Assembly: GCF_937951745.1 (NCBI RefSeq)
Contig: NZ_CALFBQ010000044.1
Coordinates: forward strand, 1 to 64,000
Source of the DNA: an uncultured Chloroflexus sp.
GTDB lineage: Bacteria; Chloroflexota; Chloroflexia; Chloroflexales; Chloroflexaceae
Direction: 5' to 3'
DNA: 64,000 nucleotides
A program made the translations under genes and the position numbers. Of this stretch, positions 44,115 to 53,950 are shown in pieces. Under the pieces are notes generated by a model, which saw only the letters and a list, made by a program, of their open reading frames with translations, was not told the origin of the DNA and made no database searches. The first letter of the stretch is position 1, and the number at the start of each line of letters is the position of its first letter.

Positions 44115-44759
44115 ATGACACCGTTTGACCACCTTGCCGATGACTACCGTCAACACGGGTTAGCTGGGCGGGTTGGCTTTGGCGAACGACCGGCGCTGCT
44201 GGTGATCGACTTCATCAAAGCCTACACCACCCCCGGCTCGCCGCTATACGCTGCTCCCGGCGTACCGGATGCGGTGCGCGCCAGTCAGCCGGTGTTAGCC
44301 GCAGCCCGTGTTGCCGGCATCCCGATCATCTACACCACCGTCGCTTACGCACCCGATGGCCGTGACGGTGGTATCTTCGTCCAAAAGGTACCGGCGCTAC
44401 GCCAACTTACCCACGACTCGCCGCTCATTGCAATTGTTGACGAACTCCATCCGCAAGGGAATGAACTCGTCATCGAAAAGAAATATGCCAGCGCCTTTTT
44501 CGGCACCCATCTCGCTGCCACGCTCACTGCACTGCGGGTCGATACCATCATTATGATTGGCTGCTCAACCAGCGGCTGCATCCGGGCTAGTGCCGTTGAT
44601 GGCATGCAACACGGCTTTCGGGTGATCGTGCCCCGCGAATGCGTTGGCGACCGCGCCCCTGAACCGCACTTTGCCAATTTATTTGATATCGATGGCAAAT
44701 ACGGTGACGTGGTTGCGGTTGATGAGGTATTGGCGTATTTGCGTCTATCAACGCCATAA
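44115..44759 (+). CDS. Isochorismatase-fold cysteine hydrolase (N-carbamoylsarcosine amidase-like)
   Basis: 214 residues from ATG 44115 (GAGG upstream). The triad is visible: Asp in ALLVIDFIKAYT, Lys in LVIEKKYASAFFGT and the nucleophile Cys155 in IGCSTSGCIRASAVDGMQHG. This particular block, plus GFRVIVPRECVGDRAPEPH, is closest to N-carbamoylsarcosine amidases, which release CO2 and NH3 to give sarcosine. Directly after hyuAB it would hydrolyse the ring-opened carbamoyl product. Nicotinamidase or isochorismatase activity is less likely. A 55-bp gap separates it from hyuB. Confidence 0.82.
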   Translation: MTPFDHLADDYRQHGLAGRVGFGERPALLVIDFIKAYTTPGSPLYAAPGVPDAVRASQPVLAAARVAGIPIIYTTVAYAPDGRDGGIFVQKVPALRQLTHDSPLIAIVDELHPQGNELVIEKKYASAFFGTHLAATLTALRVDTIIMIGCSTSGCIRASAVDGMQHGFRVIVPRECVGDRAPEPHFANLFDIDGKYGDVVAVDEVLAYLRLSTP

Positions 44760-44881
44760 AACCATTACATTGTAACAATGAACTATCATTGCAGCCATCG
44801 TAGAACCTGAACCCTTAAACAGATAACTCCTGTAGCGCGATATTCGGTTCATCCTGCTCCATTCACGTAATATATTTCTTC

Positions 44882-44910
44882 TTGACTTTATGCAAAGATA
44901 GTATTATCAT
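44882..44910 (+). promoter_or_regulatory. Promoter of the lipoprotein gene
   Basis: TTGACT (44882-44887), 17 bp, TATCAT (44905-44910). It lies 69 bp before the ATG at 44979. The surrounding 44760-44978 holds no other feature. Confidence 0.6.
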
Positions 44911-44978
44911 GGAGGGTACGGCATCTGCTTCAATGCCGACATTTTGTGTTCCTCATAGAAAGTGTACGGTCTTAAGCG

Positions 44979-45626
44979 ATGAGCCACCGCTATCGCTGGA
45001 TCTTTCTGGCCGGCGTGGTCGTCGCGCTCAGTGGTTGTCTGTCAACATTACCGACAACAATGGACGTGAACGGGCCATTGCCGGCTACCTTGCCACCACT
45101 AGCGCAAACCTTGCGCGCCACGATAGGGCCGACAAATCTTGTGCCGGCGCAGGAAGCTGCTGTGCCTGCAAGCACAATGACTGCGACCGCAGCGATTATT
45201 GTTGCAACACCGCCACCAGTCACCACAGCGCCGCCCACACCCACCTTAGTGCCAGCGCCAACCCTCGTCTTACCAACGTTGCCGGCATTATCGAGCGAAG
45301 AACGTTGGCGATTGCAACAGCTCAATCGCCAAATCTTTGCCGAACCACGTTTATATACAACGAAACGCAGTGAATTGTACTGGTACGATCCAGTTAATCA
45401 ACAATCAGTATTAATCGGTATCATAAATGGTGAATTTATGGCACAAGCCACATTCACCTTCCGCGAAAATAATCAGCTATCTCTTGAAGTACCATACCAT
45501 ATCAACCATTCTTATGGACTTTCCTCCCTCTCTCCTGCGTTAATCGAACGTATTCGCACCGCAGGATATGATGAATGGATTGAGACGTTCGTCTTTTTAA
45601 CGCCTGATGTGCAAGCCAAAGGCTGA
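44979..45626 (+). CDS. Lipoprotein with Pro/Thr linker and C-terminal beta domain
   Basis: 215 residues. MSHRYRWIFLAGVVVALSGC is a type II signal peptide with lipobox LSGC (Cys 20). A Thr/Pro/Ala-rich linker (about 30-100) is followed by a compact domain (about 105-215: ERWRLQQLNRQIF, SELYWYDPVNQQSVLIG, NQLSLEVPYHINHS). I do not recognise the domain. It is probably anchored to the outer face of the membrane and may work with the following membrane protein. Confidence 0.75.
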   Translation: MSHRYRWIFLAGVVVALSGCLSTLPTTMDVNGPLPATLPPLAQTLRATIGPTNLVPAQEAAVPASTMTATAAIIVATPPPVTTAPPTPTLVPAPTLVLPTLPALSSEERWRLQQLNRQIFAEPRLYTTKRSELYWYDPVNQQSVLIGIINGEFMAQATFTFRENNQLSLEVPYHINHSYGLSSLSPALIERIRTAGYDEWIETFVFLTPDVQAKG

Positions 45627-45740
45627 CGGTTTCGCAGTTACCGGGTTACGAACTGGTTAGGAAATGGTTGTATAATCTTTTCGGTTTGGTCACTTTTGAT
45701 AGTTCTACAGCTATAGTTTAGCAAGGAAGAAGGAACCGCC

Positions 45741-46643
45741 GTGAGCAGTCGCTATCTTGAAATGGTGCGTGGACAACGCCGCCGAGGCGGCTGGCAATTC
45801 ACCTCAAAATCGTTGCTTGCCATCCTCGCGTTCATCGCTATGATTGGCTCTGCGGTCTATTGGTGGGGTGTCCAGAGTCAATTAACCGGCAATTGGATTA
45901 TTGCTGCGGCATACACCGCAATTCTGGTGTTAGCGCCACCGAGCCTCATGTCGTTCCTCATCCCATGGTCGCCGGGTGGGATGCTCTTGCAAAAAATCAA
46001 CGCAAAGACGTGGGGCTATGTCGCGGTCATGATCGCCGCGCTCTACCTTGTCTATTATTCGTTTGAAATTCAATGGACATGGTGGGCGTCGCAGCCGGTT
46101 GTCCAAAGTACAGGGTTAGTCGTCCAACAGGTATTGATTGGCATTATCGGCTTTATCATTATTCCTGCGCTCTTGTGGACTCCGGTGACCTCTGAGGAGC
46201 TGGTTGAGCAAGTGCGCCAAGCCCATCTGGTGCGTCGCTACGAACTGCAAACACAGGCTGATATTGCCATTCTGCGCGCGACGCTCCTGCGTGCGCAAGA
46301 GAAGGCGTTGATCGGGTTTGCGAATCTGACCGTGCAAGAGCGTGAGGAATTGGCCGCCGTGATGCGTGGATTGGTCAAAGGCATTGACGCAACCCTGCGC
46401 GATATTGGCGAGAGCGTCAAGACCGTGAGCGGGGCAACTGTTCCGTTCAATAGCCTTGAAGACAATGAGGATATCCAGAAGTACCTCGATTTTGTCGCCG
46501 AAACGCTGACCGAAAATTCCCTGCTGCCTCGCCGCTCATCTACCACTGGCCAGCACGAAGCGGCAACCCGCCAACTTTCGACTCGCGAAGATGAGGAGTA
46601 CTACGAAGATGACCGGCGTACACGCGCATTGCGACAACGCTAG
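45741..46643 (+). CDS. Four-helix membrane protein with cytoplasmic helical tail
   Basis: 300 residues from GTG 45741 (GAAGGA upstream). Four hydrophobic segments lie in residues 25-155 (ILAFIAMIGSAVYWWGV; IIAAAYTAILVLAPP; GYVAVMIAALYLVYYSF; VLIGIIGFIIIPALLW). The next 100 residues look like a coiled coil (EELVEQVRQAHLVRRYELQTQADIAIL), and the tail is acidic/Arg-rich (EDEEYYEDDRRTRALRQR). No family recognised. It precedes an 80-aa gene by 12 bp, suggesting an operon that continues into nadD and rsmG. Confidence 0.7.
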   Translation: MSSRYLEMVRGQRRRGGWQFTSKSLLAILAFIAMIGSAVYWWGVQSQLTGNWIIAAAYTAILVLAPPSLMSFLIPWSPGGMLLQKINAKTWGYVAVMIAALYLVYYSFEIQWTWWASQPVVQSTGLVVQQVLIGIIGFIIIPALLWTPVTSEELVEQVRQAHLVRRYELQTQADIAILRATLLRAQEKALIGFANLTVQEREELAAVMRGLVKGIDATLRDIGESVKTVSGATVPFNSLEDNEDIQKYLDFVAETLTENSLLPRRSSTTGQHEAATRQLSTREDEEYYEDDRRTRALRQR

Positions 46644-46655
46644 TTAGGTGGGACT

Positions 46656-46898
46656 ATGCGCGGCTACCGTTTCACCACCGATGACCGCCTACCCGAACGC
46701 GACTTGCAAGAGCTAGCCGATGAGCTGGCGATCCAGTTGCATTATGCGCTCGGCGAGCGCGTGTTTCTGTTGCCGCGTGCCGATGTAGCTGAGTTGATTT
46801 GGCCGTATATCGAAGACCTCCATCCTGATGACCAGAATGATGTTGTCTGGCTGGTGTGGCATCTGTTCCAAGAAGCGCATGAGCTGGACGAAGAGTAA
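46656..46898 (+). CDS. 80-residue acidic conserved-looking hypothetical protein
   Basis: The ATG at 46656 follows AGGTGGGA. The small acidic protein (LPERDLQELADELAIQLHY in the middle, LFQEAHELDEE at the end) has no recognised domain. Short gaps to both neighbours (12 bp each side) place it in an operon with the membrane protein and nadD. Confidence 0.65.
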   Translation: MRGYRFTTDDRLPERDLQELADELAIQLHYALGERVFLLPRADVAELIWPYIEDLHPDDQNDVVWLVWHLFQEAHELDEE

Positions 46899-46910
46899 CC
46901 CGCCTTCATC

Positions 46911-47525
46911 ATGACTACGGTTCGCCGGTTGGGGATTTATGGAGGTACGTTCGATCCGATCCATTTCGGTCATTTAGCCATTGTCGAAGAGGCGCGCTGG
47001 TTTTGCCGACTCGATCAGGTGCTCATTGTTCCTGCCGCAGCTCAACCGCTGAAGGAAAGCCATCTCGCTGCTGCTCATCACCGGCTGGAGATGGTGCGGT
47101 TAGCGTGCGCCGGCAACGACGCACTGGTCCCATCGTCGCTCGAACTTGATCGTCCGCCGCCCTCGTATACGATTGATACGTTGCGTGTATGCCGGGAACG
47201 GTACGGCCCAGAGGTTGAGCTGTTTCTGATTATCGGCGCTGATGCCGCCACCGATTTGCCGCGCTGGCGCGAACCTGACCAGATCGCACACCTCGCTCAC
47301 CTCGTCGTGGTCGAGCGTCCCAATTATACGTTTGACCACGAATCGCTCGTTGCAGCAGTGCCGGCAGTACGTGATCGTATGATTGTCCTTGCCGGGCCAC
47401 AACTCGCTATTTCCAGCACTGATCTGCGCCAGCGCCTCGCCACCGGTCGCCCGGTACGCTACCAGTTGCCTGATGCTGTACTGGCTTATGTGAATCATCA
47501 CCGGTTATATCAAATTGAGGAATAA
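46911..47525 (+). CDS. nadD: Nicotinate-nucleotide adenylyltransferase
   Basis: 204 residues. NadD makes deamido-NAD from nicotinate mononucleotide and ATP. The N-terminal LGIYGGTFDPIHFGH contains the nucleotidyl-transfer HxGH (His18, His21); IIGADAATDLPRWREP and ISSTDLRQRL (the ISSTxxR motif) are present. Start ATG 46911. It is 12 bp after the 80-aa gene and 6 bp before rsmG. Confidence 0.93.
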   Translation: MTTVRRLGIYGGTFDPIHFGHLAIVEEARWFCRLDQVLIVPAAAQPLKESHLAAAHHRLEMVRLACAGNDALVPSSLELDRPPPSYTIDTLRVCRERYGPEVELFLIIGADAATDLPRWREPDQIAHLAHLVVVERPNYTFDHESLVAAVPAVRDRMIVLAGPQLAISSTDLRQRLATGRPVRYQLPDAVLAYVNHHRLYQIEE

Positions 47526-47531
47526 CGCCCC

Positions 47532-48248
47532 ATGGCCGACGATGCCGAGCGCCTCTTGAGCGAGACCGCCGCCGCGTGGAAGCTTGCGCTCAATGAGCGT
47601 CAAATCGCCCAATTTCATCGCTATCTCGACGAACTGATCGTCTGGAACGACCGCTTTAATCTCACCGCAGTGCGTGACCGCATCGCTATGGTGCGCCGCC
47701 ACCTGCTCGATTCGCTGTGGCTGGCCCGTGATTGGCAATCACAACCGGCCAACCTGCTCGACATTGGCAGCGGGGCCGGCTTCCCGGCGCTGCCGATCAA
47801 AATTCTCTATCCAGAACTGCCAGTCACGTTAGTCGAAGCTACCGGCAAGAAGGCTGAGTTCTTGCACCACATGATTGATTGTCTCGAACTGGACGGCGCG
47901 CGCGTGCTGAATGAACGGATCGAAACAGTAGGACGCGATCCCGCCGAACGCGATCAGTACGACGTGGTGACGGCCCGCGCTGTCGCCGAGCTGCGGGTAC
48001 TGGTGGAATACGCCTTGCCGCTGTTGCGGATTGGCGGGAGATTGCTTGCGCCCAAAGGCCGCGATCCCGAGGCCGAAATTGTCGCGGCGCGCAACGCACT
48101 GGCCCTGCTCGGCGGCGAAATAAGTCTCTGTCAGCCGGTAGATATTCCCGGTGAAGAGCGCCGCAGTCTTGTGATTGTGACCAAAATCGCCCCCACTCCT
48201 GACCGTTTTCCGCGCGCGATTGGCATACCGGCCCGCCGGCCACTGTGA
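47532..48248 (+). CDS. rsmG: 16S rRNA (guanine-N7) methyltransferase G
   Basis: 238 residues. RsmG methylates G527 of 16S rRNA. The Rossmann motif [39 protein letters not shown] and the N-terminal [23 protein letters not shown] are family hallmarks; [21 protein letters not shown] is the substrate-side motif. It starts 6 bp after nadD and is likely co-translated. Confidence 0.92.
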   Translation: MADDAERLLSETAAAWKLALNERQIAQFHRYLDELIVWNDRFNLTAVRDRIAMVRRHLLDSLWLARDWQSQPANLLDIGSGAGFPALPIKILYPELPVTLVEATGKKAEFLHHMIDCLELDGARVLNERIETVGRDPAERDQYDVVTARAVAELRVLVEYALPLLRIGGRLLAPKGRDPEAEIVAARNALALLGGEISLCQPVDIPGEERRSLVIVTKIAPTPDRFPRAIGIPARRPL

Positions 48249-48452
48249 ACAGGCGTAGAGACAAACAAATAGTTGTCTCTTTGGCACATCCGCATGCGCT
48301 GATGCAGTATTCATGCAACTTCTTGACCTCTCCACACGTACAGATCAACGGTTGTGGATGACGGATCGACATGCTATGATGTAAACAGTGTTTCCGTTGC
48401 AGCAAGTCCGCAGCCTTGGTCATCTGTCCGAACATCCAAAGGAGGAGCATCC

Positions 48453-49115
48453 ATGTCCATTCTCGGTCGTATCAAGGATCTGATCAGCGCCAACATCAAC
48501 GCCATGCTAGACAAAGCGGAGGACCCGGAGAAGATGGCGAATGAATACTTGCGCCAACTGACTAATGAGCTGTATGAGGCTCGTACCGGTGTCGCCCAAG
48601 CTATGGCCGATGAGACTCGGCTTGAACAACGCCGTATTGCTGCCGAAGGTGAGGCCGAGCAATGGCAGATCAAGGCCGAGCGAGCGTTGCGCGCCGGTGA
48701 TGAGGCGCTGGCCAAGGCGGCGCTTGCCCGCAAGGTGCAGGCTCAGAAGCTGGCCGAGCAGTACCGTGCCCAAGAGAAGGCTCAGGAAGAGCAGGTAGAG
48801 GCCTTACAGCAAGCGTTGATCGATCTCGAAACGCGGATCGCTGAGGTGAAGGCACGCAAAGAGCTGATCATCGCCAAGAAAAACCGTGCCCAAACCCAAG
48901 AAGCAATTCAACGCACCGCCAATTCGATTGGTCGTGTCAGCGCACTTGATAAGCTTGATCAACTGGAAGAGAAGGTTGATGACCGCTTGGCCCGGGCTGA
49001 GGCAATGGCAAAGCTCGAAGGTGACTCGCTTGAGGCTCGTTTTCGCAACCTTGAGAAGGAGACCGAGGTTGATAGCGAACTGGCTGAGCTGAAGCGCAAG
49101 CTGGGATTGAGCTGA
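48453..49115 (+). CDS. pspA: PspA/IM30 family membrane-maintenance protein
   Basis: 220 residues from ATG 48453, preceded by GGAGGAG. LGRIKDLISANINAMLDKAEDPEKM is the family N-terminus and the rest is a long coiled coil rich in Glu/Lys/Ala. PspA and its relative Vipp1 form ESCRT-III-like scaffolds that protect membranes. A role in photosynthetic-membrane upkeep is plausible in a phototroph but not shown. Confidence 0.9.
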   Translation: MSILGRIKDLISANINAMLDKAEDPEKMANEYLRQLTNELYEARTGVAQAMADETRLEQRRIAAEGEAEQWQIKAERALRAGDEALAKAALARKVQAQKLAEQYRAQEKAQEEQVEALQQALIDLETRIAEVKARKELIIAKKNRAQTQEAIQRTANSIGRVSALDKLDQLEEKVDDRLARAEAMAKLEGDSLEARFRNLEKETEVDSELAELKRKLGLS

Positions 49116-49165
49116 TCGGATAGCGAGGGGCGGGTGTCAAACCTGCCCCTACACCTACCCCGTCT

Positions 49166-49747
49166 CTATACCGCCGGCTCGTAGCAAGCGCGGCAGCGTG
49201 CCTCGTACATATCAAGACCGCCCACAACAATTGTTGGCGCATTGGCCGGGGCAGGTTTGCCGTCGATCAAACGCTGTGAGCGCGTCGCATACGCGCCGCA
49301 CTTAACGCAGATCGCGTACAGTTTATCAACTTGCTCGGCCATGGCCAGTAAGTGCATCATCGCTGGAAACGGCTCGGCGCGGTAATTGAGATCGAGGCCG
49401 GCCACAATCACCCGCGCGCCACGGTCGGCGAGCCATTGGCAGCCACGCACCATCTCGGCCGGATCGTCATCAAACAGATGCAATTCATCAATCGCCACGA
49501 CATGCACATCTTGGGCATAGGCCAAAATCTCACGCATTGTTGCCACTGTAATCGCCTCTAGCCGGCTGCCGCTATGGCTAGCTACCTGCCCCTCGGCATA
49601 GCGCGTATCCATCCGCGGCGTAAAGATCCGGTACGACTGGCGGGCAATCCGCACTTGCCGCATCCGCCGGATCAGCTCTTCGGTCTTGCCACTGTACATG
49701 CAGCCGCAAATAACCTCGATACGGCCGCCATCGCTCGGACGGGTCAT
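49166..49747 (-). CDS. tdk: Thymidine kinase
   Basis: 193 residues from ATG 49747 (AGGAGG upstream). P-loop [30 protein letters not shown] (Walker B), a lasso region and the zinc-binding cysteines in CVKCGAY and CRACYEPAV. Type II TK; phosphorylates thymidine in salvage. Monocistronic. Confidence 0.92.
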   Translation of the reverse strand: MTRPSDGGRIEVICGCMYSGKTEELIRRMRQVRIARQSYRIFTPRMDTRYAEGQVASHSGSRLEAITVATMREILAYAQDVHVVAIDELHLFDDDPAEMVRGCQWLADRGARVIVAGLDLNYRAEPFPAMMHLLAMAEQVDKLYAICVKCGAYATRSQRLIDGKPAPANAPTIVVGGLDMYEARCRACYEPAV

Positions 49748-49892
49748 TACTCCTCCTGAAATGATCATATGCTAGGCTAAGTAGGGTACACTGTACATAC
49801 GCCATCGGTAAGGGGAATCATCATTCACCCTTGCCGTTTCGCTCTTGCGGTCGCCTTTCTCGGCTACCGTTAGCTTGCGGAGTATACCATAT

Positions 49893-50609
49893 ATGTCACG
49901 CCAGACAGAAGACGAACGCCTGCTGCGCACCGATCCGTACCGTCACCCGCACGATTTTACCCATACCGACACGTGGCGCGTGTTGCGGATTATGGGTGAA
50001 TTTGTGGAAGGATTCGAGAATATGGCCGGGCTTGGCCCCGCCGTCTCGATCTTTGGTTCGGCCCGTATTCCACCAACCTCACCCATCTATTTGGCAGCGA
50101 GTGAAACGGCCCGCTTACTCGCGCAGGCCGGCTTTACCATCATCACCGGCGGCGGCCCCGGCCTGATGGAAGCGGCTAACAAAGGCGCGCGCGCCGGTGG
50201 CGGGCGCTCGGTTGGCTGTACGATTGAATTACCATTTGAAGCAGGCGCTAATCCCTTCGTTGATCTTGAAGTGCGGTTTCGCTACTTCTTCATCCGCAAA
50301 ATCATGTTCGTCAAATATGCCCATGCCTTTGTCATCTTTCCCGGCGGCTTCGGCACGCTCGATGAACTATTTGAGGCCTTAACCTTGATCCAAACGGGCA
50401 AAATCCACGATTTCCCGATTGTGCTGTACGGCTCAGAGTTTTGGCAAGGTATGATCGATTGGGCGCGCCATACGCTGCTCACCAGCGGTACGATTGCGCA
50501 ATCCGATCTCGACCGTTTGCAGGTGCGCGACGATCCGCAACAGATTTGCGACCTGATTGTACAAGCTCATCAGCACCGGCAGAGAGGCGGCGATCCGTGG
50601 ACGCGCTAA
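49893..50609 (+). CDS. LOG-family (TIGR00730) Rossmann-fold protein
   Basis: 238 residues from ATG 49893. AVSIFGSARIPPTSPIY, IITGGGPGLMEAANKGA and the signature FPGGFGTLDELFEALTL (the PGGxGTxxE motif) define the LOG/YvdD group, which cleaves nucleoside monophosphates such as cytokinin ribotides to base and phosphoribose. In bacteria the usual substrate is AMP-like or unknown. The last 13 bases overlap the next gene. Confidence 0.88.
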   Translation: MSRQTEDERLLRTDPYRHPHDFTHTDTWRVLRIMGEFVEGFENMAGLGPAVSIFGSARIPPTSPIYLAASETARLLAQAGFTIITGGGPGLMEAANKGARAGGGRSVGCTIELPFEAGANPFVDLEVRFRYFFIRKIMFVKYAHAFVIFPGGFGTLDELFEALTLIQTGKIHDFPIVLYGSEFWQGMIDWARHTLLTSGTIAQSDLDRLQVRDDPQQICDLIVQAHQHRQRGGDPWTR

Positions 50610-50803
50610 CGTGGCCAGCGGATGACGAATTGTGTGCATTGCTGCGCCGCTATTATCAAGGTGACGCGGGCCTTTGGTCGGAAATTTTGGCCCGCGTCGA
50701 ACAAGAATTGCGCCTACGCCAATTGCCGCCCCTCCCGCGCCACGTGCGGTTCCGGCGCATCGGCGATGGCTATGTGGTGGTGATTACGCCGGCGGGGGCA
50801 TAG
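50597..50803 (+). CDS. 68-residue hypothetical protein overlapping the LOG gene
   Basis: Start GTG 50597, preceded by AGAGGCGG, overlapping the LOG stop by 13 bp. The protein reads MDALTWPADDELCALLRRYY and ends YVVVITPAGA. It is compact, with a basic middle (PRHVRFRRIGDG). Unrecognised; likely translationally coupled. Confidence 0.55.
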   Translation: MDALTWPADDELCALLRRYYQGDAGLWSEILARVEQELRLRQLPPLPRHVRFRRIGDGYVVVITPAGA

Positions 50804-50822
50804 ACGCCCGCTGTGACACACC

Positions 50823-51854
50823 TTACGTCGCCGCCGGATACCCGCCGCGTTCGAGGTATTGCCGGCGGTAATAGTCCATGTACTCACCGGATTTGATTGG
50901 TCGCCACCACGCCTCGTTCTCGACAAACCAACGCACGGTCTTTTCCAACGCTTCATCAAAAGTATGGCGTGAACGCCACCCCAATGCGCGCAGTTTCGAG
51001 CAATCGAGCGCGTAACGCCGATCATGGCCGGCCCGGTCAGCAACGTGCTGGATCAAGCTGTACGGCTTACCAAGAATATCGAGTATCTTGCGCGCCATCT
51101 CGATATTCGGTGTCTCGACTTCGGTGCCAACGTTATACACCTCGCCAAGTTGGCCTTTGTGCAGCACGATATCGATTGCCTCACAGTGATCAAGCACGTA
51201 TTGATAATCGCGCACTTGTAATCCGTCTCCGTAGATCGGCAAGGGGAGATTGTCAATGGCATTAGTGGTAAAGAGTGGCACAGCCTTTTCGGGGTAGTGG
51301 TATGGGCCGATATTGTTTGAGCCGCGCGTGGTGGTCACCGGCACGCCATACGTGACGTAGTACGCATAGACAAGATGCTCGGCCCCAGCCTTGCTGGCCG
51401 AATATGGGCTGCGCGGTTCGAGCGGATCACCCTCGCGTGAGCGATGCGGCGCCGGGATCGCGCCGTACACCTCGTCGGTGCTGATCTGATGAAAGCGCTC
51501 GAGTTTTAGTTCGCGCGCCACCTCTAGCAACGCCCACGTGCCGTTGACATTGGTGCGCACCACCGCGTCAGGGGCCATAATCGAGCGATCAACGTGGGTC
51601 TCGGCGGCAAAATTGATGATGGTATCAATATCATAGGCGCGCACCGCTTCACGCACCGCATCAATATCACAAATATCACCGCGCACAAACGCAAAGCGCG
51701 GATCGTTGGCGACCGGCGCCAGATTAGCCAAATTGCCGGCGTAGGTCAGTTTGTCGTAGACGACGATGCGATAATCGGCATACTTGCCCAGCATATAGTG
51801 AACAAAGTTGCTGCCGATAAAACCGGCCCCGCCAGTCACGAGCAGATGTCTCAT
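50823..51854 (-). CDS. rfbB: dTDP-glucose 4,6-dehydratase
   Basis: 343 residues from ATG 51854, beginning MRHLLVTGGAGFIGSNFVHY. Short-chain dehydrogenase fold with NAD motif GGAGFIGS, YSASKAGAEH (catalytic Tyr and Lys), TDEVYGAI, and GSNNIGPYHYPEKAVPLF. RfbB converts dTDP-glucose to the 4-keto-6-deoxy sugar for rhamnose and other deoxysugars. The other dTDP-rhamnose genes are not nearby, so it is an isolated locus; the glycosyltransferase at 35399 could use its products. Confidence 0.93.
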   Translation of the reverse strand: MRHLLVTGGAGFIGSNFVHYMLGKYADYRIVVYDKLTYAGNLANLAPVANDPRFAFVRGDICDIDAVREAVRAYDIDTIINFAAETHVDRSIMAPDAVVRTNVNGTWALLEVARELKLERFHQISTDEVYGAIPAPHRSREGDPLEPRSPYSASKAGAEHLVYAYYVTYGVPVTTTRGSNNIGPYHYPEKAVPLFTTNAIDNLPLPIYGDGLQVRDYQYVLDHCEAIDIVLHKGQLGEVYNVGTEVETPNIEMARKILDILGKPYSLIQHVADRAGHDRRYALDCSKLRALGWRSRHTFDEALEKTVRWFVENEAWWRPIKSGEYMDYYRRQYLERGGYPAAT

Positions 51855-52058
51855 AGGAGATCCAATCCCTTTCACTGCATAACGTTCGCGCAACCAACGA
51901 TAGCATCTTGCTGCAACTGCTATCTTGATACAAACGCCGAAGGTCTGCGCCAACCGGCTTGTGCTATCGCTTGGCGGCAATCATATCTACTTACAGACAA
52001 CGTTACAGACAATAGCACATGAGAATGAATAGGCAACCGGTCTTGCCGGCCACATAGA

Positions 52059-52553
52059 TTACGCTTCTGTAAAGATGCGGTTTTTGGCCCGCGATTCGGT
52101 TGCCATACGCTCTTTGTAAGCTTGCACTTGCGCCAACAAAGCCGGATCGGCGCTAGCCAGAATCTGCACAGCGAGCAAACCAGCGTTGCGACCATTACCA
52201 ATCGCAACCGTGGCAACCGGTACCCCTGCCGGCATCTGCACAATCGAGAGCAGCGAGTCGAGGCCGTTGAGCGCTTTGCTCGGCACCGGCACACCGATCA
52301 CCGGCAACGGCGAATAGGCGGCAATCATGCCGGGCAAATGAGCCGCGCCGCCGGCCCCGGCAATGATGACCCTGATACCGCGCTGGTGCGCGGTGATGCC
52401 GTATTCGGCCATATCGAGCGGCGTGCGGTGCGCTGAGACAACCCGCGCTTCGTAGGGAACGCCAAACTCGCGACAAACATCGATTGCGCCTTGCATCGTT
52501 GGCAAGTCGCTGTCACTGCCCATAATGATACCCACGAGCGGATGATCAGACAT
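52059..52553 (-). CDS. purE: N5-carboxyaminoimidazole ribonucleotide mutase
   Basis: 164 residues from ATG 52553 (AGGAAG upstream). [32 protein letters not shown] and [24 protein letters not shown] define PurE class I, which moves CO2 to form CAIR in purine synthesis. It follows purK by 22 bp and shares its transcript. Confidence 0.95.
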   Translation of the reverse strand: MSDHPLVGIIMGSDSDLPTMQGAIDVCREFGVPYEARVVSAHRTPLDMAEYGITAHQRGIRVIIAGAGGAAHLPGMIAAYSPLPVIGVPVPSKALNGLDSLLSIVQMPAGVPVATVAIGNGRNAGLLAVQILASADPALLAQVQAYKERMATESRAKNRIFTEA

Positions 52554-52575
52554 AGCGCTTCCTCGTCTCGATTCG

Positions 52576-53709
52576 TCACGATGGCATCGCCACCAGCGCA
52601 GCGGCGCGACGAGCAATCGTTTCGGCTTCAGCCAAGGTATCTGCCAACGCGGTAATATGACCCATCTTGCGCCCGACTCGCTCTTCGCGCTTGCCATAAA
52701 AGTGCATGTGCGCACCGGGAACCGCCAGCGCCTCGATGATTGCGCTGGTATTGATAGGGCCGTTGCGCTGGCCGAGCAGATTGACCATCACCGCTGCTGG
52801 CGCGCGCATCGCGGTCGAGCCAAGCGGCCACCCTAACACAGCCCGCAGATGCTGCTCAAACTGCGAGATGACGCAGGCTTCAATCGTGTAGTGGCCGGAA
52901 TTGTGCGGGCGGGGGGCCAACTCATTGATTAGCACCCGGCCATCGGCCAGCGCAAACAACTCGACGCCAAAAATCCCCACCCCCTCGACCGCCTCAATCG
53001 CGGCCACCGCCAGTTCAGTCGCCAACGTGGCCATCGTCGGTTCAACCCGCGCCGGCGCGTAGACCACATGGCAGATATGATTCTGCTGCACCGTTTCGAC
53101 CACTGGGTACACCGCCGTCGCGCCATCGCGCCGGCGCGCAACCATCACCGCCAATTCGCGGCTAAACGGCACCCATGCCTCAACCAACAACAGGCTGCCG
53201 CCGCGAGTAAGCCGTTCCCACGCTGGCGCGACATCAGCGGGACCGCGCAGCGTGGCATTGCCGTAGCCATCATAGCCATTGCGGCGCGCTTTGAGCACCA
53301 GCGGCCAGCCAAACTCTTTGGCAACCGCCAAGACCTCATCTGGCGCAACGACCGACCGGAACGGCGGCACCGCCAGCCCTGCTGCTGCCAATCGTTCCTT
53401 TTGCCACAACTTATCTTGCACCACGGCAACCGTCGCCGGGGCGGGCCAAACCGGCGTACCCAAAGCAACAACCCGCTCGAGCAAGCCGGCATCGATAAAC
53501 TCGTTTTCTAACGTCACCAGATCGCACTGGCGGGCAAACGCAGCGAGCACCGCTTCATCTTCCCACGGCCCAACCACCGCATGCTGGGTATACCGCGCCG
53601 CCGGGCTATCTGGCACCCGCTCGCAGATCACGATTTCAATGCCTAAACTAATGGCTGCCTGCACCAGCATCTGCGCCAACTGGCCGCCGCCAAAAATCCC
53701 TACCCGCAT
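52576..53709 (-). CDS. purK: 5-(carboxyamino)imidazole ribonucleotide synthase
   Basis: 377 residues from ATG 53709, beginning [22 protein letters not shown]-grasp enzyme: [16 protein letters not shown] binds [20 protein letters not shown], and [18 protein letters not shown] is the metal/substrate motif. It feeds PurE, coded just downstream. Longer starts exist (53739) but this start has the usual N-terminus. Confidence 0.94.
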   Translation of the reverse strand: MRVGIFGGGQLAQMLVQAAISLGIEIVICERVPDSPAARYTQHAVVGPWEDEAVLAAFARQCDLVTLENEFIDAGLLERVVALGTPVWPAPATVAVVQDKLWQKERLAAAGLAVPPFRSVVAPDEVLAVAKEFGWPLVLKARRNGYDGYGNATLRGPADVAPAWERLTRGGSLLLVEAWVPFSRELAVMVARRRDGATAVYPVVETVQQNHICHVVYAPARVEPTMATLATELAVAAIEAVEGVGIFGVELFALADGRVLINELAPRPHNSGHYTIEACVISQFEQHLRAVLGWPLGSTAMRAPAAVMVNLLGQRNGPINTSAIIEALAVPGAHMHFYGKREERVGRKMGHITALADTLAEAETIARRAAALVAMPS

Positions 53710-53950
53710 AGCGCTTCTCACCACGAACTGATTAACCACGCTGGGTATAGTACCGTTAGAGGACTAGATGCGCAAGCGTATGATGAGCTCGCACGGGTCT
53801 ATCGCTCTACACCAGCGTCCCATCCCATAGCACGGGTTGAGCAAGACTTCCCTCGCAGCTTATGTCATCCAGCCCACCCCTTCAAAGTCAGGCGCAAACT
53901 TCCGCTATAATACAACTGGTGACAACAACCTTCGCAAGGAGCATGGCCGT

